A stretch of DNA of 64,000 nucleotides from Luteibacter jiangsuensis (GCF_011742555.1 NZ_JAAQQR010000002.1:372001-436000), one strand, 5' to 3'; counted from the first letter of the stretch, positions 47,633 through 56,359 are shown. The notes: generated by a model from the letters alone, not told the origin. A program made the numbers and translations.

Positions 47633-48337
47633 TTACCGCTCCGTTGGCTTTTCGCCGCTATGGCGGCTCCCGCAGAGGAAATCCTCGCGGCGCATCCTCG
47701 CCAGTTCCGCCACGGCGCCCACGGTGATGTCCGGCGGCGTTTCTTCCAGTTCCTTGCCCGCGGCGGCGGCATAGTGGCCCTGGCGGACGAACACCGTGGT
47801 CACCTTGTCGCCCAGCAGCTTCTTCATCGCGACGAGGATGCGTGGCTTGTCGTCCACCATCACGTAGTGGTCCGCCGGGTAACGCGCACGGACGTCGTCG
47901 AGCATGTCTTCCTTGTGCACGTAGATCAGCACGTCCTCTTCGAACACGTCCCACAATCCCGCACGGCGGATCTTCCGCGGCTGGAACACGGTATCGCCAT
48001 CGGACAGGATGACCGGGCGCCCCATGCTGCGCAGGTGCGCGATCGTCTCGGGCACGCCCGGGAACCGGCGCTCGTCGAAGGGGTAGTCGAGCAGGAAGAA
48101 CGACAGACGCAGGTAGGCCGGATCGCCGCCCTTGCCGCGCAAACGCTGCAGGGCGCCGAGGTAGTCAGCGTAGCCCACGTCGGCGCGGATCTGCGTGTCG
48201 ATCGCCGCGTACCGGGCCGGGCCCTCCGGGCCCAACTCTGCCTCGAGCCGTGCGGCGAGGTCGGTGCTGAATCGATCGTTGTCGATCAGGGTGTTGTCGA
48301 CGTCGAAGAGAAAGACGACAGGGTCCTTGGCCGGCAC
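47633..48337 (-). CDS. HAD-superfamily hydrolase
   Basis: A 234-residue HAD hydrolase. Motif I is FLFDVDNTLID (nucleophile Asp), motif II lies in PVILSDGD, a Lys region follows (RKIRRAG), and motif IV is YVMVDDKPRI. An all-helical cap lies between motifs I and II. Substrate unknown. Three bases separate it from the upstream aminotransferase, so they form one transcription unit. Confidence 0.88.
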   Translation of the reverse strand: MPAKDPVVFLFDVDNTLIDNDRFSTDLAARLEAELGPEGPARYAAIDTQIRADVGYADYLGALQRLRGKGGDPAYLRLSFFLLDYPFDERRFPGVPETIAHLRSMGRPVILSDGDTVFQPRKIRRAGLWDVFEEDVLIYVHKEDMLDDVRARYPADHYVMVDDKPRILVAMKKLLGDKVTTVFVRQGHYAAAAGKELEETPPDITVGAVAELARMRREDFLCGSRHSGEKPTER

Positions 48338-48340
48338 GGA

Positions 48341-49591
48341 TCAGGCCACCTTCGCTTCGCTGGCGAATACCGCCAGGGCCGCCGCCAGCCGTGCGAGGCC
48401 CTCCGCGGTCTCCTCGTCGGAGATGGTCAGGGGCGGCACGATGCGCAGCACGTCGGGGCCCGCCTGCAGGATCAGCAAGCCGTGCGCTGCAGCGAGGTCG
48501 AGGATCTCTCCGGCACGCCCCTTGTACGGCGTGTCCAGCACCGCACCGATCATGAGGCCGCGGCCACGTACCTCGGAAAACAGGTGCAGTTCGTGGTTGA
48601 TCTTCGCGAGGCCCGCGCGAATGTCGTTGCCCTGCCGCTCCACGTTGAGCAGCACGGCCGGCGATGCGATCTTCTCCAGCGCCACGCGCGCCACGGCGGC
48701 GGCCATCGGATTGCCGCCGAAGGTCGTTCCGTGCGCGCCGAACTGCATCACGTCGGCCACTTTCGGTCCGACCAGCATGGCGCCGATCGGGAAACCGGCG
48801 CCCAGCGCCTTGGCGAGGGTGACGATGTCCGGCGTGACGTGGTCGTGCGTATGCGCGAACAGCGTCCCGGTGCGGCCCATGCCGCACTGGATCTCATCGA
48901 GCACCATCAGCGCGCCATGCGCGTCGCACAGTTCCCGCACCGTCTTGAGGAACCCCGGCTCGGCCGGCATCACGCCGCCCTCGCCCTGCACGGGCTCCAG
49001 CATGACGGCCGCCACGCCGCCCTGCCCGAATGCCTCTTCCAGCGCCGCGGGATCGTTGAAAGGCACGTAGCGGAAGCCACCGGGCAACGGTTCGTAGCCC
49101 TCCTGGTACTTCGGCTGCGCCGTGGCGGTGACAGCGGCCAGCGTGCGACCGTGGAAGGACCCGGTGAAGGTGACGATCACGCGCTGCTCGGGCGGCCTGC
49201 CTTGCGAGGCGGCCCACTTGCGCACGAGCTTGATGGCGGCCTCGTTGGCCTCCGTACCCGAATTGCACAGGAAAACGCGTTCCGCGAACGGCGCATGGCC
49301 CACGAGTTCGGCGGCAAGCCGCAACGGCGGCTCGGAGTAGAACACGTTGCTGGCGTGCCAGAGCTTGTGCGCCTGGGCTACCAGGGCATCGACCAGGTCC
49401 GGATCCTGGTGGCCCAGCGCGTTCACGGCGATGCCCGCGCCGAAGTCGAGGTAATCGCGGCCTTCCGTATCCCACACCCGGGCGCCCTTGCCGTGGTCGA
49501 GCACGACGTCGCGTGGCCGGTAGACGGAAAGCCAGTAACGCTTGCCCAGGGCGATGAGATCGGACGGTTCGGCAGGGTGCGACGACGACAT
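48341..49591 (-). CDS. argD: Class III aminotransferase, acetylornithine/succinylornithine type
   Basis: A 416-residue PLP enzyme. Features: VWDTEGRDYLDFGAGIAVNALGH, FLCNSGTEANEAAIKL, TFTGSFHGRTLAAV, LEPVQGEGGV, DEIQCGMGRTG, and the PLP Lys in VTLAKALGAGFPIGAM. This pattern fits ArgD/AstC (acetylornithine aminotransferase) of arginine synthesis; other omega-aminotransferases share it, so the symbol is tentative. GGAG precedes the ATG. It is transcribed away from the candidate small RNA. Confidence 0.82.
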   Translation of the reverse strand: MSSSHPAEPSDLIALGKRYWLSVYRPRDVVLDHGKGARVWDTEGRDYLDFGAGIAVNALGHQDPDLVDALVAQAHKLWHASNVFYSEPPLRLAAELVGHAPFAERVFLCNSGTEANEAAIKLVRKWAASQGRPPEQRVIVTFTGSFHGRTLAAVTATAQPKYQEGYEPLPGGFRYVPFNDPAALEEAFGQGGVAAVMLEPVQGEGGVMPAEPGFLKTVRELCDAHGALMVLDEIQCGMGRTGTLFAHTHDHVTPDIVTLAKALGAGFPIGAMLVGPKVADVMQFGAHGTTFGGNPMAAAVARVALEKIASPAVLLNVERQGNDIRAGLAKINHELHLFSEVRGRGLMIGAVLDTPYKGRAGEILDLAAAHGLLILQAGPDVLRIVPPLTISDEETAEGLARLAAALAVFASEAKVA

Positions 49592-49674
49592 GACTTGCGA
49601 CTCCGGTTAGGAGGAGCATCGTACTAAGGCGTGGGACATGCCGACAACGCTGCGATGTACCGCACTTGCAACGT

Positions 49675-49685
49675 TCTGTTACAGA
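49675..49685. promoter_or_regulatory. Candidate enhancer-binding-protein site
   Basis: TCTGT-T-ACAGA, a perfect inverted repeat around a central T, about 73 bp upstream of the -24 element. A looser inverted pair (TGTACC at about 49656 with GTTACA in this site) extends it. The distance is normal for sigma-54 activators. Which protein binds is unknown; the neighbouring EBP is the obvious candidate. Confidence 0.4.
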
Positions 49686-49757
49686 TCGCTACACGGGCTG
49701 AACGGCCCCGCCGGCGGTGGCACTCGGAAAATCCTTGCGAATCAAAGAAGCGGCCCG

Positions 49758-49773
49758 TGGCACGGCGCTTGCT
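49758..49773 (+). promoter_or_regulatory. Consensus sigma-54 (-24/-12) promoter
   Basis: TGGCACG-N4-TTGCT, with GG at 49759-49760 and GC at 49771-49772 separated by exactly 10 bp. This matches the sigma-54 consensus at every invariant base. Start of transcription is expected about 12 bp further, near 49784. Confidence 0.8.
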
Positions 49774-49783
49774 CCCCAAGGGA

Positions 49784-49887
49784 ACAAGGCCCTGTGAAGC
49801 CGCGTGGTTCGTTCGCCCGACGACCCTGCCAAGCCGGACGACGAATGGGAACTCCCGGTCCTCCCAGAGGACCGGGAGTTTTCTTTT
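49784..49887 (+). ncRNA. Candidate sigma-54-dependent small RNA, about 104 nt
   Basis: Defined by the sigma-54 promoter at 49758-49773 and the terminator at 49850-49887, with no plausible gene between. It is convergent with the sigma-54 activator gene that begins 26 bp further on. The next plus-strand gene is over 5 kb away, so the promoter has no other evident target. Five GGA triplets occur, some next to the hairpin, which could hint at CsrA/RsmA binding, but they are not in the classic AnGGA context. The layout recalls Qrr and CrcZ RNAs, which are also sigma-54-driven and adjacent to their activator genes; no sequence similarity to them is claimed. Confidence 0.65.
49850..49887 (+). terminator. 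Strong intrinsic terminator of the candidate small RNA
   Basis: A 13-bp perfect stem (49850-49862 and 49868-49880, loop CCCAG) followed on the plus strand by TTTTCTTTT. On the minus strand the hairpin lacks a U-run, so it serves plus-strand transcription first, even though the nearest annotated gene (the EBP) is on the other strand. Confidence 0.88.
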
Positions 49888-49912
49888 CCGCGCATGCGTG
49901 GGAGGCGGGGCC

Positions 49913-51250
49913 TTATCGAAGCTGATCGAGGGCCAGTTGATGCTTCTTGCAGAGACGGTAGACCGTGACGCGGGACACACGCAGGCGGCGGGCGCATTCG
50001 CTGATATTGAACGCGCTCGCGCGAAGGCAGTCCACGATGGCCTCGCGTTCCGCGGATGTGCGCGCGCTTCCCAGGCTGTCCCGGTCGCCGCTGGGGCTGT
50101 CCACGCAGAGTTCGAGGTCGTCGGGCGTGATGAGCGCATCGTCCGCGATCACTGCGGCGCGCTGCACCCGGTTCATCAGTTCGCGCACGTTGCCCGGCCA
50201 GGAAAAGGCATTGAGTGCCTTGCGCGCACTGGTACTGAAGGCGCGGGCCCGGGTGCCGTAGCTTTCACGGAATGCGTCGAGGAAATGCTGCGCCAGCAGT
50301 TCGATATCGCCCTTGCGCTCGCGCAAGGGCGGCATGCGCAGCCGCAACACGTTCAGGCGATAGAACAGATCTTCGCGGAAACGGCCCTGCGCCACGGCCT
50401 TTTCCAGGTCGACGTGGGTCGCGGCGAGCACGCGCACGTCCACCTTGATCGACTGGCAGCTCCCGATCCGTTCGATCGTTCCCTCCTGCAGCACACGCAG
50501 GAGATTCGTCTGCGCGTCCAACGGCAGGTCGCCGATCTCGTCGAGGAAGACGGTGCCGCCATCCGCCGATTCGAAATGGCCGATACGCCGTGCCGTCGCA
50601 CCGGTGAACGCACCGCGCTCGTGCCCGAAGAGTTCGGATTGCACGAGGTTCGCGGGCAACGCGCCGCAATTGATCGCCGCGAATGGCTTTCCATGTCTGG
50701 GCGACAGCTGGTGCAGCGCGCGCGCCGCCATCTCCTTCCCCGTGCCGGTTTCGCCGGTGATCAGAAGCGGCAGTTCCACAGGCGCGAACTTGCGGATGTT
50801 CTGCGACAGCGCGCGTATGGCAGGACTGTTCCCCGTCAGCAGGCTCGGCGCGTCGTCGTCATGGACCACGGGGGCATCGCCGGGCACGCGGGAGAGCGCC
50901 TGGCGCAGCGCGCCGAGCGACGACGGGCCTTCGATGATTTCGAATGCGTGGGGAAGAACGTTGCGTATGGACGGATCGGTCGCCTTCGTCTGCGCGCCGG
51001 TAAGACCGATCCAGGCCATGCCGGGGTGACTCTGCCGAAGATCGTCGAGGATGCGCACCGCAGCCTGCGGCTTCGTGCGCAGGTCCACCACCGCGATGGC
51101 GCCATCGCCACACTCGGGAAGCTCGGCACCGTTTCTCGCGGGATCGGCCACGAGCGTGCGCCATCCCGCACGGATCAGTCCGAAGTGTTCTTCAACGCTC
51201 GGTCTTCCAATCCAAACGACGCAACGACCCGTCGATTCCCCGCGCAACAT
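49913..51250 (-). CDS. Sigma-54-dependent enhancer-binding protein (VpsR/NtrC-like)
   Basis: A 445-residue activator. N-terminal receiver-like domain at about 1-120, with Asp56 in VVDLR but no acidic-pocket pair near the start, so it may not be phosphorylated in the usual way; this recalls VpsR. AAA+ domain: Walker A GETGTGKE (166-173), the sigma-54-contacting GAFTGA (213-218), and Walker B GGTVFLDEIGD (231-241). A C-terminal Fis-type helix-turn-helix lies at about 405-440 (FNISECARRLRVSRVTVYRLC). ATG 51250 has AGGAG at 5-bp spacing. With intact GAFTGA it should activate sigma-54 promoters, the nearest being that at 49758. Confidence 0.93.
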   Translation of the reverse strand: MLRGESTGRCVVWIGRPSVEEHFGLIRAGWRTLVADPARNGAELPECGDGAIAVVDLRTKPQAAVRILDDLRQSHPGMAWIGLTGAQTKATDPSIRNVLPHAFEIIEGPSSLGALRQALSRVPGDAPVVHDDDAPSLLTGNSPAIRALSQNIRKFAPVELPLLITGETGTGKEMAARALHQLSPRHGKPFAAINCGALPANLVQSELFGHERGAFTGATARRIGHFESADGGTVFLDEIGDLPLDAQTNLLRVLQEGTIERIGSCQSIKVDVRVLAATHVDLEKAVAQGRFREDLFYRLNVLRLRMPPLRERKGDIELLAQHFLDAFRESYGTRARAFSTSARKALNAFSWPGNVRELMNRVQRAAVIADDALITPDDLELCVDSPSGDRDSLGSARTSAEREAIVDCLRASAFNISECARRLRVSRVTVYRLCKKHQLALDQLR

Positions 51251-51458
51251 GCCCACTCCTCACCCAGTCTCGTGGCCTGCTGTCAGCTTCGCGGGTTCGA
51301 CTCCGGACCCGCCGCCGGCACCCCTGCAGGCCGGCAAGCCCCACTCGTCATTCCTGGCCAGCAGGAACGACGGCGCCGACGTTATACCCCGGCACAGCAC
51401 GCGGCCATACACCAAACGGGCTAGCCCCCTTCACGCCGTTCATTACTTGTCGCGGTAG

Positions 51459-52277
51459 CTATAAAAACAGGTCGGGAAGCAGCGGGTTGCCGGGAATGAC
51501 GGCATAACGGTCGAAATTGTGTATTCCGCCTTCGCGCAGCACGTCTTCGTCGATGAAGAAACGGCCCGTCGCTTCACGTGAGGGCTTCGTGAGGATGGCA
51601 TGGGCCGCATCGGCAACGATCTCCGGCTTGCGGCAGTTTTCGGCTTTCACCGTGTCGCCCAGCATGGCGATGGCGGCCGTGGCGATGACGGTTCTCGGCC
51701 AGAGCGCATTGACCGCGATACCCAACGGCGCGAACTCGGGCGCCATGCCCAGCACGCAGTGGCTCATGCCGAATTTGGCGATGGTGTACGCCACGTGCGG
51801 CGCGAACCAGTGCGGATCGATGCTCGGCGGCGGCGAGAGCATGAGCACGTGTGGATTCGCCGCCTGTTTCAGGAACGGCAGGCAAGCCTGGGTGGTGAGG
51901 AACGTGCCGCGCGTGTTCACCTCGTGCATGAGGTCGAATCGCTTCATCGGGGTGCCCTCGACGCCGGCGAGCCAGATCGCGCTGGCGTTGTTCACGACGA
52001 TGTCGATGCCGCCGAAGCGCTCCGCCGCGGTGGCCGCCGCCATGCGTACTTCGGATTCCTCGCGTATGTCGACCTTGAGCGGCAACGCGGTACCGCCCGC
52101 GGCTTCGATGTCGGCCGCTGCGCTGTGGATCGTGCCCGGGAGACGCGGGTTGGGCACGTTGCTCTTGGCGGCGATGACGATGTTCGCCCCGTCGCGTGCG
52201 GCGCGCAGCGCGATAGCGAGGCCGATGCCGCGCGACGCGCCGGTGATGAAGAGGGTCTTGCCGGCGAGCGTGCTCAT
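51459..52277 (-). CDS. Short-chain dehydrogenase/reductase (HSDL2-like)
   Basis: A 272-residue SDR. It has the NAD(P) motif TGASRGIGLAIAL, NNAS, a catalytic Ser region (LMLSPPPS) and the active-site YTIAK. The sequence after TGASRGIG (VIAAKSNVPNPRLPGTIHSAAADIEAAGG) and GRFFIDEDVLREGGI near the end match the HSDL2-type SDR subgroup, whose substrates are poorly known. Last gene of an mpl / LON-domain / SDR run with 10-12 bp gaps. Confidence 0.88.
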   Translation of the reverse strand: MSTLAGKTLFITGASRGIGLAIALRAARDGANIVIAAKSNVPNPRLPGTIHSAAADIEAAGGTALPLKVDIREESEVRMAAATAAERFGGIDIVVNNASAIWLAGVEGTPMKRFDLMHEVNTRGTFLTTQACLPFLKQAANPHVLMLSPPPSIDPHWFAPHVAYTIAKFGMSHCVLGMAPEFAPLGIAVNALWPRTVIATAAIAMLGDTVKAENCRKPEIVADAAHAILTKPSREATGRFFIDEDVLREGGIHNFDRYAVIPGNPLLPDLFL

Positions 52278-52289
52278 GGGTGGCCTGCC

Positions 52290-52892
52290 TCAGGCGCGCT
52301 GGAAGCGCGGAAGGATGTCGCGCAGCTCGGCGAGGCGCTGCAGCGGATCGTCGAGTTCGAGCATGTGCTGGCACTCGTTGGCGTCGAGCGGCAGCAGTTC
52401 CGACAAGCGGAAGCCGACCCAGCTGGCGTCGTCGGACCGCACCGCGACCTCGTGCCGCCACGGCGGCATCATCTGCTCGGCGAGGCGTTCGAGGATCGTC
52501 GCCAGCAAGCCGAACTCGGCCGGTAGCGGCAGGGTGCCCTCATCCGGCCAGGTAGCGATGTCGCCGCGCACCTGGCCATCGGAACGCACACGCGTGCGTG
52601 TCACACGAAAGCGCAGGCCGCCTTCGGCGACGATGCCGAGCAGGCCGTCCTCGCGCGTGTGGAAATCGGTAATGGTGGCCAGCGTGCCCACGGCGGCGGG
52701 GACGGCAGGCTGCCCGGCCTCGCGGCCTTCGAGGATCATGCACACGCCGAAGGCCCGACCGGTGCGCGCGCATTCGCGCACGAGGTCGATGTAGCGGGGC
52801 TCGAAGATGCGCAGTTGCAGGTGACCGCCCGGAAAGAGGACGTTCGACAATGGGAACAGCGGAAGGTCGAGGGCGGGCGTCGTCGCGGCCAT
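52290..52892 (-). CDS. LON N-terminal substrate-binding domain protein
   Basis: A 200-residue protein made only of the Lon N-terminal (PUA-like) domain: LPLFPLSNVLFPGGHLQLRIFEPRYIDLVREC, GVCMILEGREAG, VGTLATITDFHTREDGLLGIVAEGGLRFRV. No ATPase or protease part is present. Stand-alone LON-domain proteins are common; their role is unclear. I start at ATG 52892, 10 bp after the mpl stop; the frame is open upstream inside mpl. Confidence 0.88.
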   Translation of the reverse strand: MAATTPALDLPLFPLSNVLFPGGHLQLRIFEPRYIDLVRECARTGRAFGVCMILEGREAGQPAVPAAVGTLATITDFHTREDGLLGIVAEGGLRFRVTRTRVRSDGQVRGDIATWPDEGTLPLPAEFGLLATILERLAEQMMPPWRHEVAVRSDDASWVGFRLSELLPLDANECQHMLELDDPLQRLAELRDILPRFQRA

Positions 52893-52902
52893 GCCCGTCA
52901 GT

Positions 52903-54261
52903 CTAACCCGCGCCCAGCGCCGCGAAGAAGCTGCGGGGCGCGCCTTCGAATCCGCCGTTGGACATGAAGACCACGTGGTCGCCTTCCCGGGCTTCCGCCA
53001 CGAGGGCGTCCACCAGCGCATCGACGCTGCCGGCGGTGATGCCGCGGCCTCGCAGGGCCGCCGTGACCTTGCCCGCATCCCAGGCCAGTTCGGGGCGATG
53101 CAGGAACACCGTGACGTCGGCATCGGCCAGCGAGGGTGCCAGGGCGTCGGCGTGCGCGCCGAGCCGCATCGAATTGGAACGCGGTTCGAGGGCCACGAGG
53201 ATCCGCGCGTCGCCCACCTTCGCGCGCAACCCGGCCAGGGTGGTGGCGATGGCCGTCGGATGGTGGGCGAAGTCGTCGTACACGGTCACGCCGCGCGCGG
53301 TGCCGAGGACTTCCATGCGCCGCTTCACGCTGGCGAAGCCGGCGAACGCCGGCAGCAGGGCCACCGGATCGGCACCCGCTGCCGCTGCCGCGGCCAGGGC
53401 CGCCAGCGCGTTCATCACATTGTGCCGGCCGAGCGAACTCCAGTGGATGTCGCCCAGGATCGCTCCGTTATGGCGCACCCGGAAATGGGAACCGTCCGCG
53501 GCGAGGAGTTCGGCGCGCCAGTCGCCGGCGTCGATGCCGAAGGTTTCCACCGGCGTCCACGCCCCCATCGCGAGCACCTCCGCAAGGCGTGCGTCTTCCG
53601 CATTCACGATCAGCCGGCCGTTGCCCGGCACGGTGCGCACGAGGTGGTGGAACTGCCGCTGGATCGCGGCGATATCCGGGAAGATGTCGGCGTGGTCGTA
53701 TTCGAGGTTATTGAGGATCGCGATGCGCGGCCGGTAGTGCACGAACTTCGAGCGCTTGTCGAAGAACGCCGAGTCGTACTCGTCGGCCTCGATGACGAAA
53801 GGCTTGCCCTCGCCCCGCCGCGCGGATACGTCGAAGTTGCCGGGCACGCCACCGATGAGGAACCCAGGCGCCTGCCCCGCCGATTCGAGGAGGTAGGCAA
53901 GCAGGCTGGTGGTGGTGGTCTTGCCGTGCGTGCCGGCCACGGCCAGCACCTCGCGGCCGCCAAGCAGCGTCTCGCCCAGCCATTGCGGCCCGGAAATGTA
54001 GCGCATGCCCTCGTTGAGCATGTATTCCACGGCGGGGTTGCCGCGGACCATGGCGTTGCCCACCACGACCAGGTCGGGCGCGGGTGTCAGGTGGGCGGCC
54101 GTGTAACCCTGCATCAGGCCGATGCCTAGCGCCTCGAGCTGCGTGCTCATGGGGGGATACACGTTGGCATCGGAGCCTTCGACCTGCAGGCCAAGCTCCT
54201 GCGCAAGGGCGGCGACGCCACCCATGAAGGTGCCGCTGATACCGAGGATATGGACGCGCAT
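52903..54261 (-). CDS. mpl: UDP-MurNAc:L-Ala-gamma-D-Glu-meso-DAP ligase
   Basis: A 452-residue murein-recycling ligase that joins the salvaged tripeptide to UDP-MurNAc. Start MRVHILGISGTFMGGVAALAQELG is typical of Mpl. ATP site [37 protein letters not shown], and VYDDFAHHPTAI complete the call. It agrees with an mDAP-type wall, as MurE also indicates. First gene of a three-gene run. Confidence 0.96.
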   Translation of the reverse strand: MRVHILGISGTFMGGVAALAQELGLQVEGSDANVYPPMSTQLEALGIGLMQGYTAAHLTPAPDLVVVGNAMVRGNPAVEYMLNEGMRYISGPQWLGETLLGGREVLAVAGTHGKTTTTSLLAYLLESAGQAPGFLIGGVPGNFDVSARRGEGKPFVIEADEYDSAFFDKRSKFVHYRPRIAILNNLEYDHADIFPDIAAIQRQFHHLVRTVPGNGRLIVNAEDARLAEVLAMGAWTPVETFGIDAGDWRAELLAADGSHFRVRHNGAILGDIHWSSLGRHNVMNALAALAAAAAAGADPVALLPAFAGFASVKRRMEVLGTARGVTVYDDFAHHPTAIATTLAGLRAKVGDARILVALEPRSNSMRLGAHADALAPSLADADVTVFLHRPELAWDAGKVTAALRGRGITAGSVDALVDALVAEAREGDHVVFMSNGGFEGAPRSFFAALGAG

Positions 54262-54318
54262 GGCTGGGCTCGTGGGTCGTGGCGTCGAAAGGCCCGCCGC
54301 AGCCGGCGGGCCCGGAGA

Positions 54319-54900
54319 TCAGGCGCTGGCGGCGGACGTGCTGTCGAGCGCGGCCTTGATACGGGCGGTGACCTCGTCGAGCTCGCCCACGCCGTCCACG
54401 ACCTTCAGCTTGCCGCGTTTCGCATAGAACTCCGCGACCGGGGCCGTCTGGTCGGCATAGATGGCCAGGCGCTTTTTGACGGTTTCCGGGTTGTCGTCCG
54501 GGCGGCCTTCCTTGTTGAAGCGCACCACGCAGCGATCGACGATCGCTTCGTTGGGCACTTCGAGCTTGATCACCACGTCGAGCGGCTGACCGATACGGGC
54601 AAGCACGCCGTCGAGCGCTTCAGCCTGGGCCAGGTTGCGCGGGTAGCCGTCGAGGATGAAGCCGGGCTTGGCATCCGGCTGGCCGAGGCGCTCTTCGATG
54701 ATGCCGAGCATGATGTCGTCGGACAGCAGCTGGCCGGCGTCCATGATGCTCTTGGCTTTCTTGCCCAACTCGCTCTCGGCCTTGATCTCCGCGCGCAGGA
54801 GATCGCCGGTGGAGATGTGCGGAATGCCCAGGTCCTGCTTCAGGCGGGTGGCCTGGGTGCCCTTGCCGGAACCGGGGGCGCCGAATAGCACGAGTCGCAT
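54319..54900 (-). CDS. adk: Adenylate kinase (short-lid type)
   Basis: A 193-residue kinase converting AMP + ATP to 2 ADP. P-loop GAPGSGKGTQ, HISTGDLLRAEI, GFILDGYPRNLAQAEAL. The lid is short (VVRFNKEGRPDDNPETVKKRL), without the zinc/long-lid insert of E. coli Adk, in line with relatives in this order. GGAG precedes ATG 54900; the frame is open upstream. Divergent from the PPi-phosphofructokinase gene, 202 bp away. Confidence 0.96.
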   Translation of the reverse strand: MRLVLFGAPGSGKGTQATRLKQDLGIPHISTGDLLRAEIKAESELGKKAKSIMDAGQLLSDDIMLGIIEERLGQPDAKPGFILDGYPRNLAQAEALDGVLARIGQPLDVVIKLEVPNEAIVDRCVVRFNKEGRPDDNPETVKKRLAIYADQTAPVAEFYAKRGKLKVVDGVGELDEVTARIKAALDSTSAASA

Positions 54901-55102
54901 TGATGCTCCATTTCGCCGGAGAAGCGGGAAAATCCGCCACCGGACACGAGAAAAATGGGTCCCAAGGTAACGGCAGGGGCGCCGCCACGTCAAACTCCCG
55001 ACACCCTGGCGCTGTACCGCCCCCGTCCCGCAGGCGCCTTCAAGGCGCGGCGACGCGCGGCGCGCTACGCTGGGGCTTTCGACCACCAGAAGGACCCGAA
55101 GC

Positions 55103-56359
55103 ATGGCCGCCGGAAAAATTCTCTACGCCCAGTCGGGTGGCGTTTCCGCCGTGATCAACGCGACCGCCGCGGGCGTGATCGAGACCGCCCGCGACAAGGG
55201 CATCCCGGTCTATGCCGCCCGCAACGGCATCCTCGGCGCGCTGCGCGAGGAGCTGATCGACACGACCAAGGAGGCGAAGGCCAACATCGCCGCGCTGAAG
55301 CACACGCCCGGCGGGGCGTTTGGCTCCTGCCGCTACAAGCTGAAGTCCCTGGAAGAGAACCGTGCGGAGTACGAGCGGCTGATCGAGGTGTTCAAGGCCC
55401 ACGACATCCGCACCTTCCTCTACAACGGTGGGAACGACTCGGCCGACACGGCCAACAAGGTTTCCAAGATCGGCCAGGCCCTGGGTTACGAGGTGAACTG
55501 CATCGGCGTGCCCAAGACCATCGACAACGACCTCGTGGTCACGGACACCTGCCCAGGCTTCGGCTCGGTGGCGAAATACACCGCCATTGCCGTGCGCGAG
55601 GCCAGCCTCGACGTGGCGTCCATGATGGACACCTCAACCAAGGTCTTCATCATCGAGGTGATGGGCCGCCATGCCGGCTGGATTGCCGCGGCGGCGGGAC
55701 TGGCGGGTGCCGGCGCGGGCGATCCCCCTCACGTGATCCTGTTCCCCGAAAACGTGTTCGATCCCGAGGCGTTCCTCGCCAAGGTCAAGGCCACCGTGGA
55801 GAAGGTCGGTTACTGCACGGTCGTCGTGTCGGAAGGCGTGAAGGACAGCGAAGGCAGGTTCCTCGCCGAATCCGGTGCGCGCGACGCCTTCGGCCATGCG
55901 CAACTCGGCGGCGCCGCGCCGGTGCTTGCCGCGCTGGTGCGCGAGAAGCTCGGGTACAAGTATCACTGGGCGCTGCCCGACTACCTGCAGCGCTCGGCGC
56001 GCCACGTCGCCTCCAAGACCGACCTCGACCAGGCCTACGCGGTAGGCAAGAAGGCGGTCGAATACGCGGCCGAGGGTTTGAACGCGGTGATGCCGGTGAT
56101 CGTTCGCACCTCCGACGAACCGTACAAGTGGAAGATCGAGGCCGCCCCGCTCGACAAGATCGCCAACCACGAAAAGAAGATGCCAAAGAACTTCATCTCG
56201 AAGGACGGCTTCGGCATCACGGCGGCGGCACGCCGTTACCTCGCGCCGCTGATACAGGGCGAAGCCCCGCCGCCCTATGGCCCTGACGGCCTGCCGGTGT
56301 ACGTCTCGTTGAAAAACGCACCGGTGCCGAGGAAGTTGAAGAAGTTTGCGGTGGGGTGA
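55103..56359 (+). CDS. pfp: Pyrophosphate-dependent 6-phosphofructokinase
   Basis: A 418-residue phosphofructokinase. Motifs: ILYAQSGGVSAVINATAAGVI, FLYNGGNDSADTANKVSK (where ATP enzymes have GGDGS), and VPKTIDNDL, whose Lys is a mark of PPi use. MGRHAGWIAAAAGLA binds the sugar phosphate. So the donor is inferred to be PPi, making the step reversible. A membrane pyrophosphatase gene 5 kb downstream suggests a shared PPi economy. Confidence 0.92.
   Translation: MAAGKILYAQSGGVSAVINATAAGVIETARDKGIPVYAARNGILGALREELIDTTKEAKANIAALKHTPGGAFGSCRYKLKSLEENRAEYERLIEVFKAHDIRTFLYNGGNDSADTANKVSKIGQALGYEVNCIGVPKTIDNDLVVTDTCPGFGSVAKYTAIAVREASLDVASMMDTSTKVFIIEVMGRHAGWIAAAAGLAGAGAGDPPHVILFPENVFDPEAFLAKVKATVEKVGYCTVVVSEGVKDSEGRFLAESGARDAFGHAQLGGAAPVLAALVREKLGYKYHWALPDYLQRSARHVASKTDLDQAYAVGKKAVEYAAEGLNAVMPVIVRTSDEPYKWKIEAAPLDKIANHEKKMPKNFISKDGFGITAAARRYLAPLIQGEAPPPYGPDGLPVYVSLKNAPVPRKLKKFAVG

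Larger units (their letters stand above)
49592..49912. other. 321-bp non-coding region with a candidate sigma-54 small-RNA gene
   Basis: Holds the argD leader (minus strand, left end), a palindromic candidate activator site, a consensus sigma-54 promoter and a strong terminator on the plus strand, described separately. A plus-strand open frame of 95 codons spans it but runs straight through the terminator hairpin and has no homology I recognise. Confidence 0.75.

Noticed and set aside
49638-49925. 95-codon plus-strand open frame over the candidate small RNA
   Set aside because: It starts upstream of the sigma-54 start site, runs through the terminator stem, has no ribosome site I can see and no recognisable domain.
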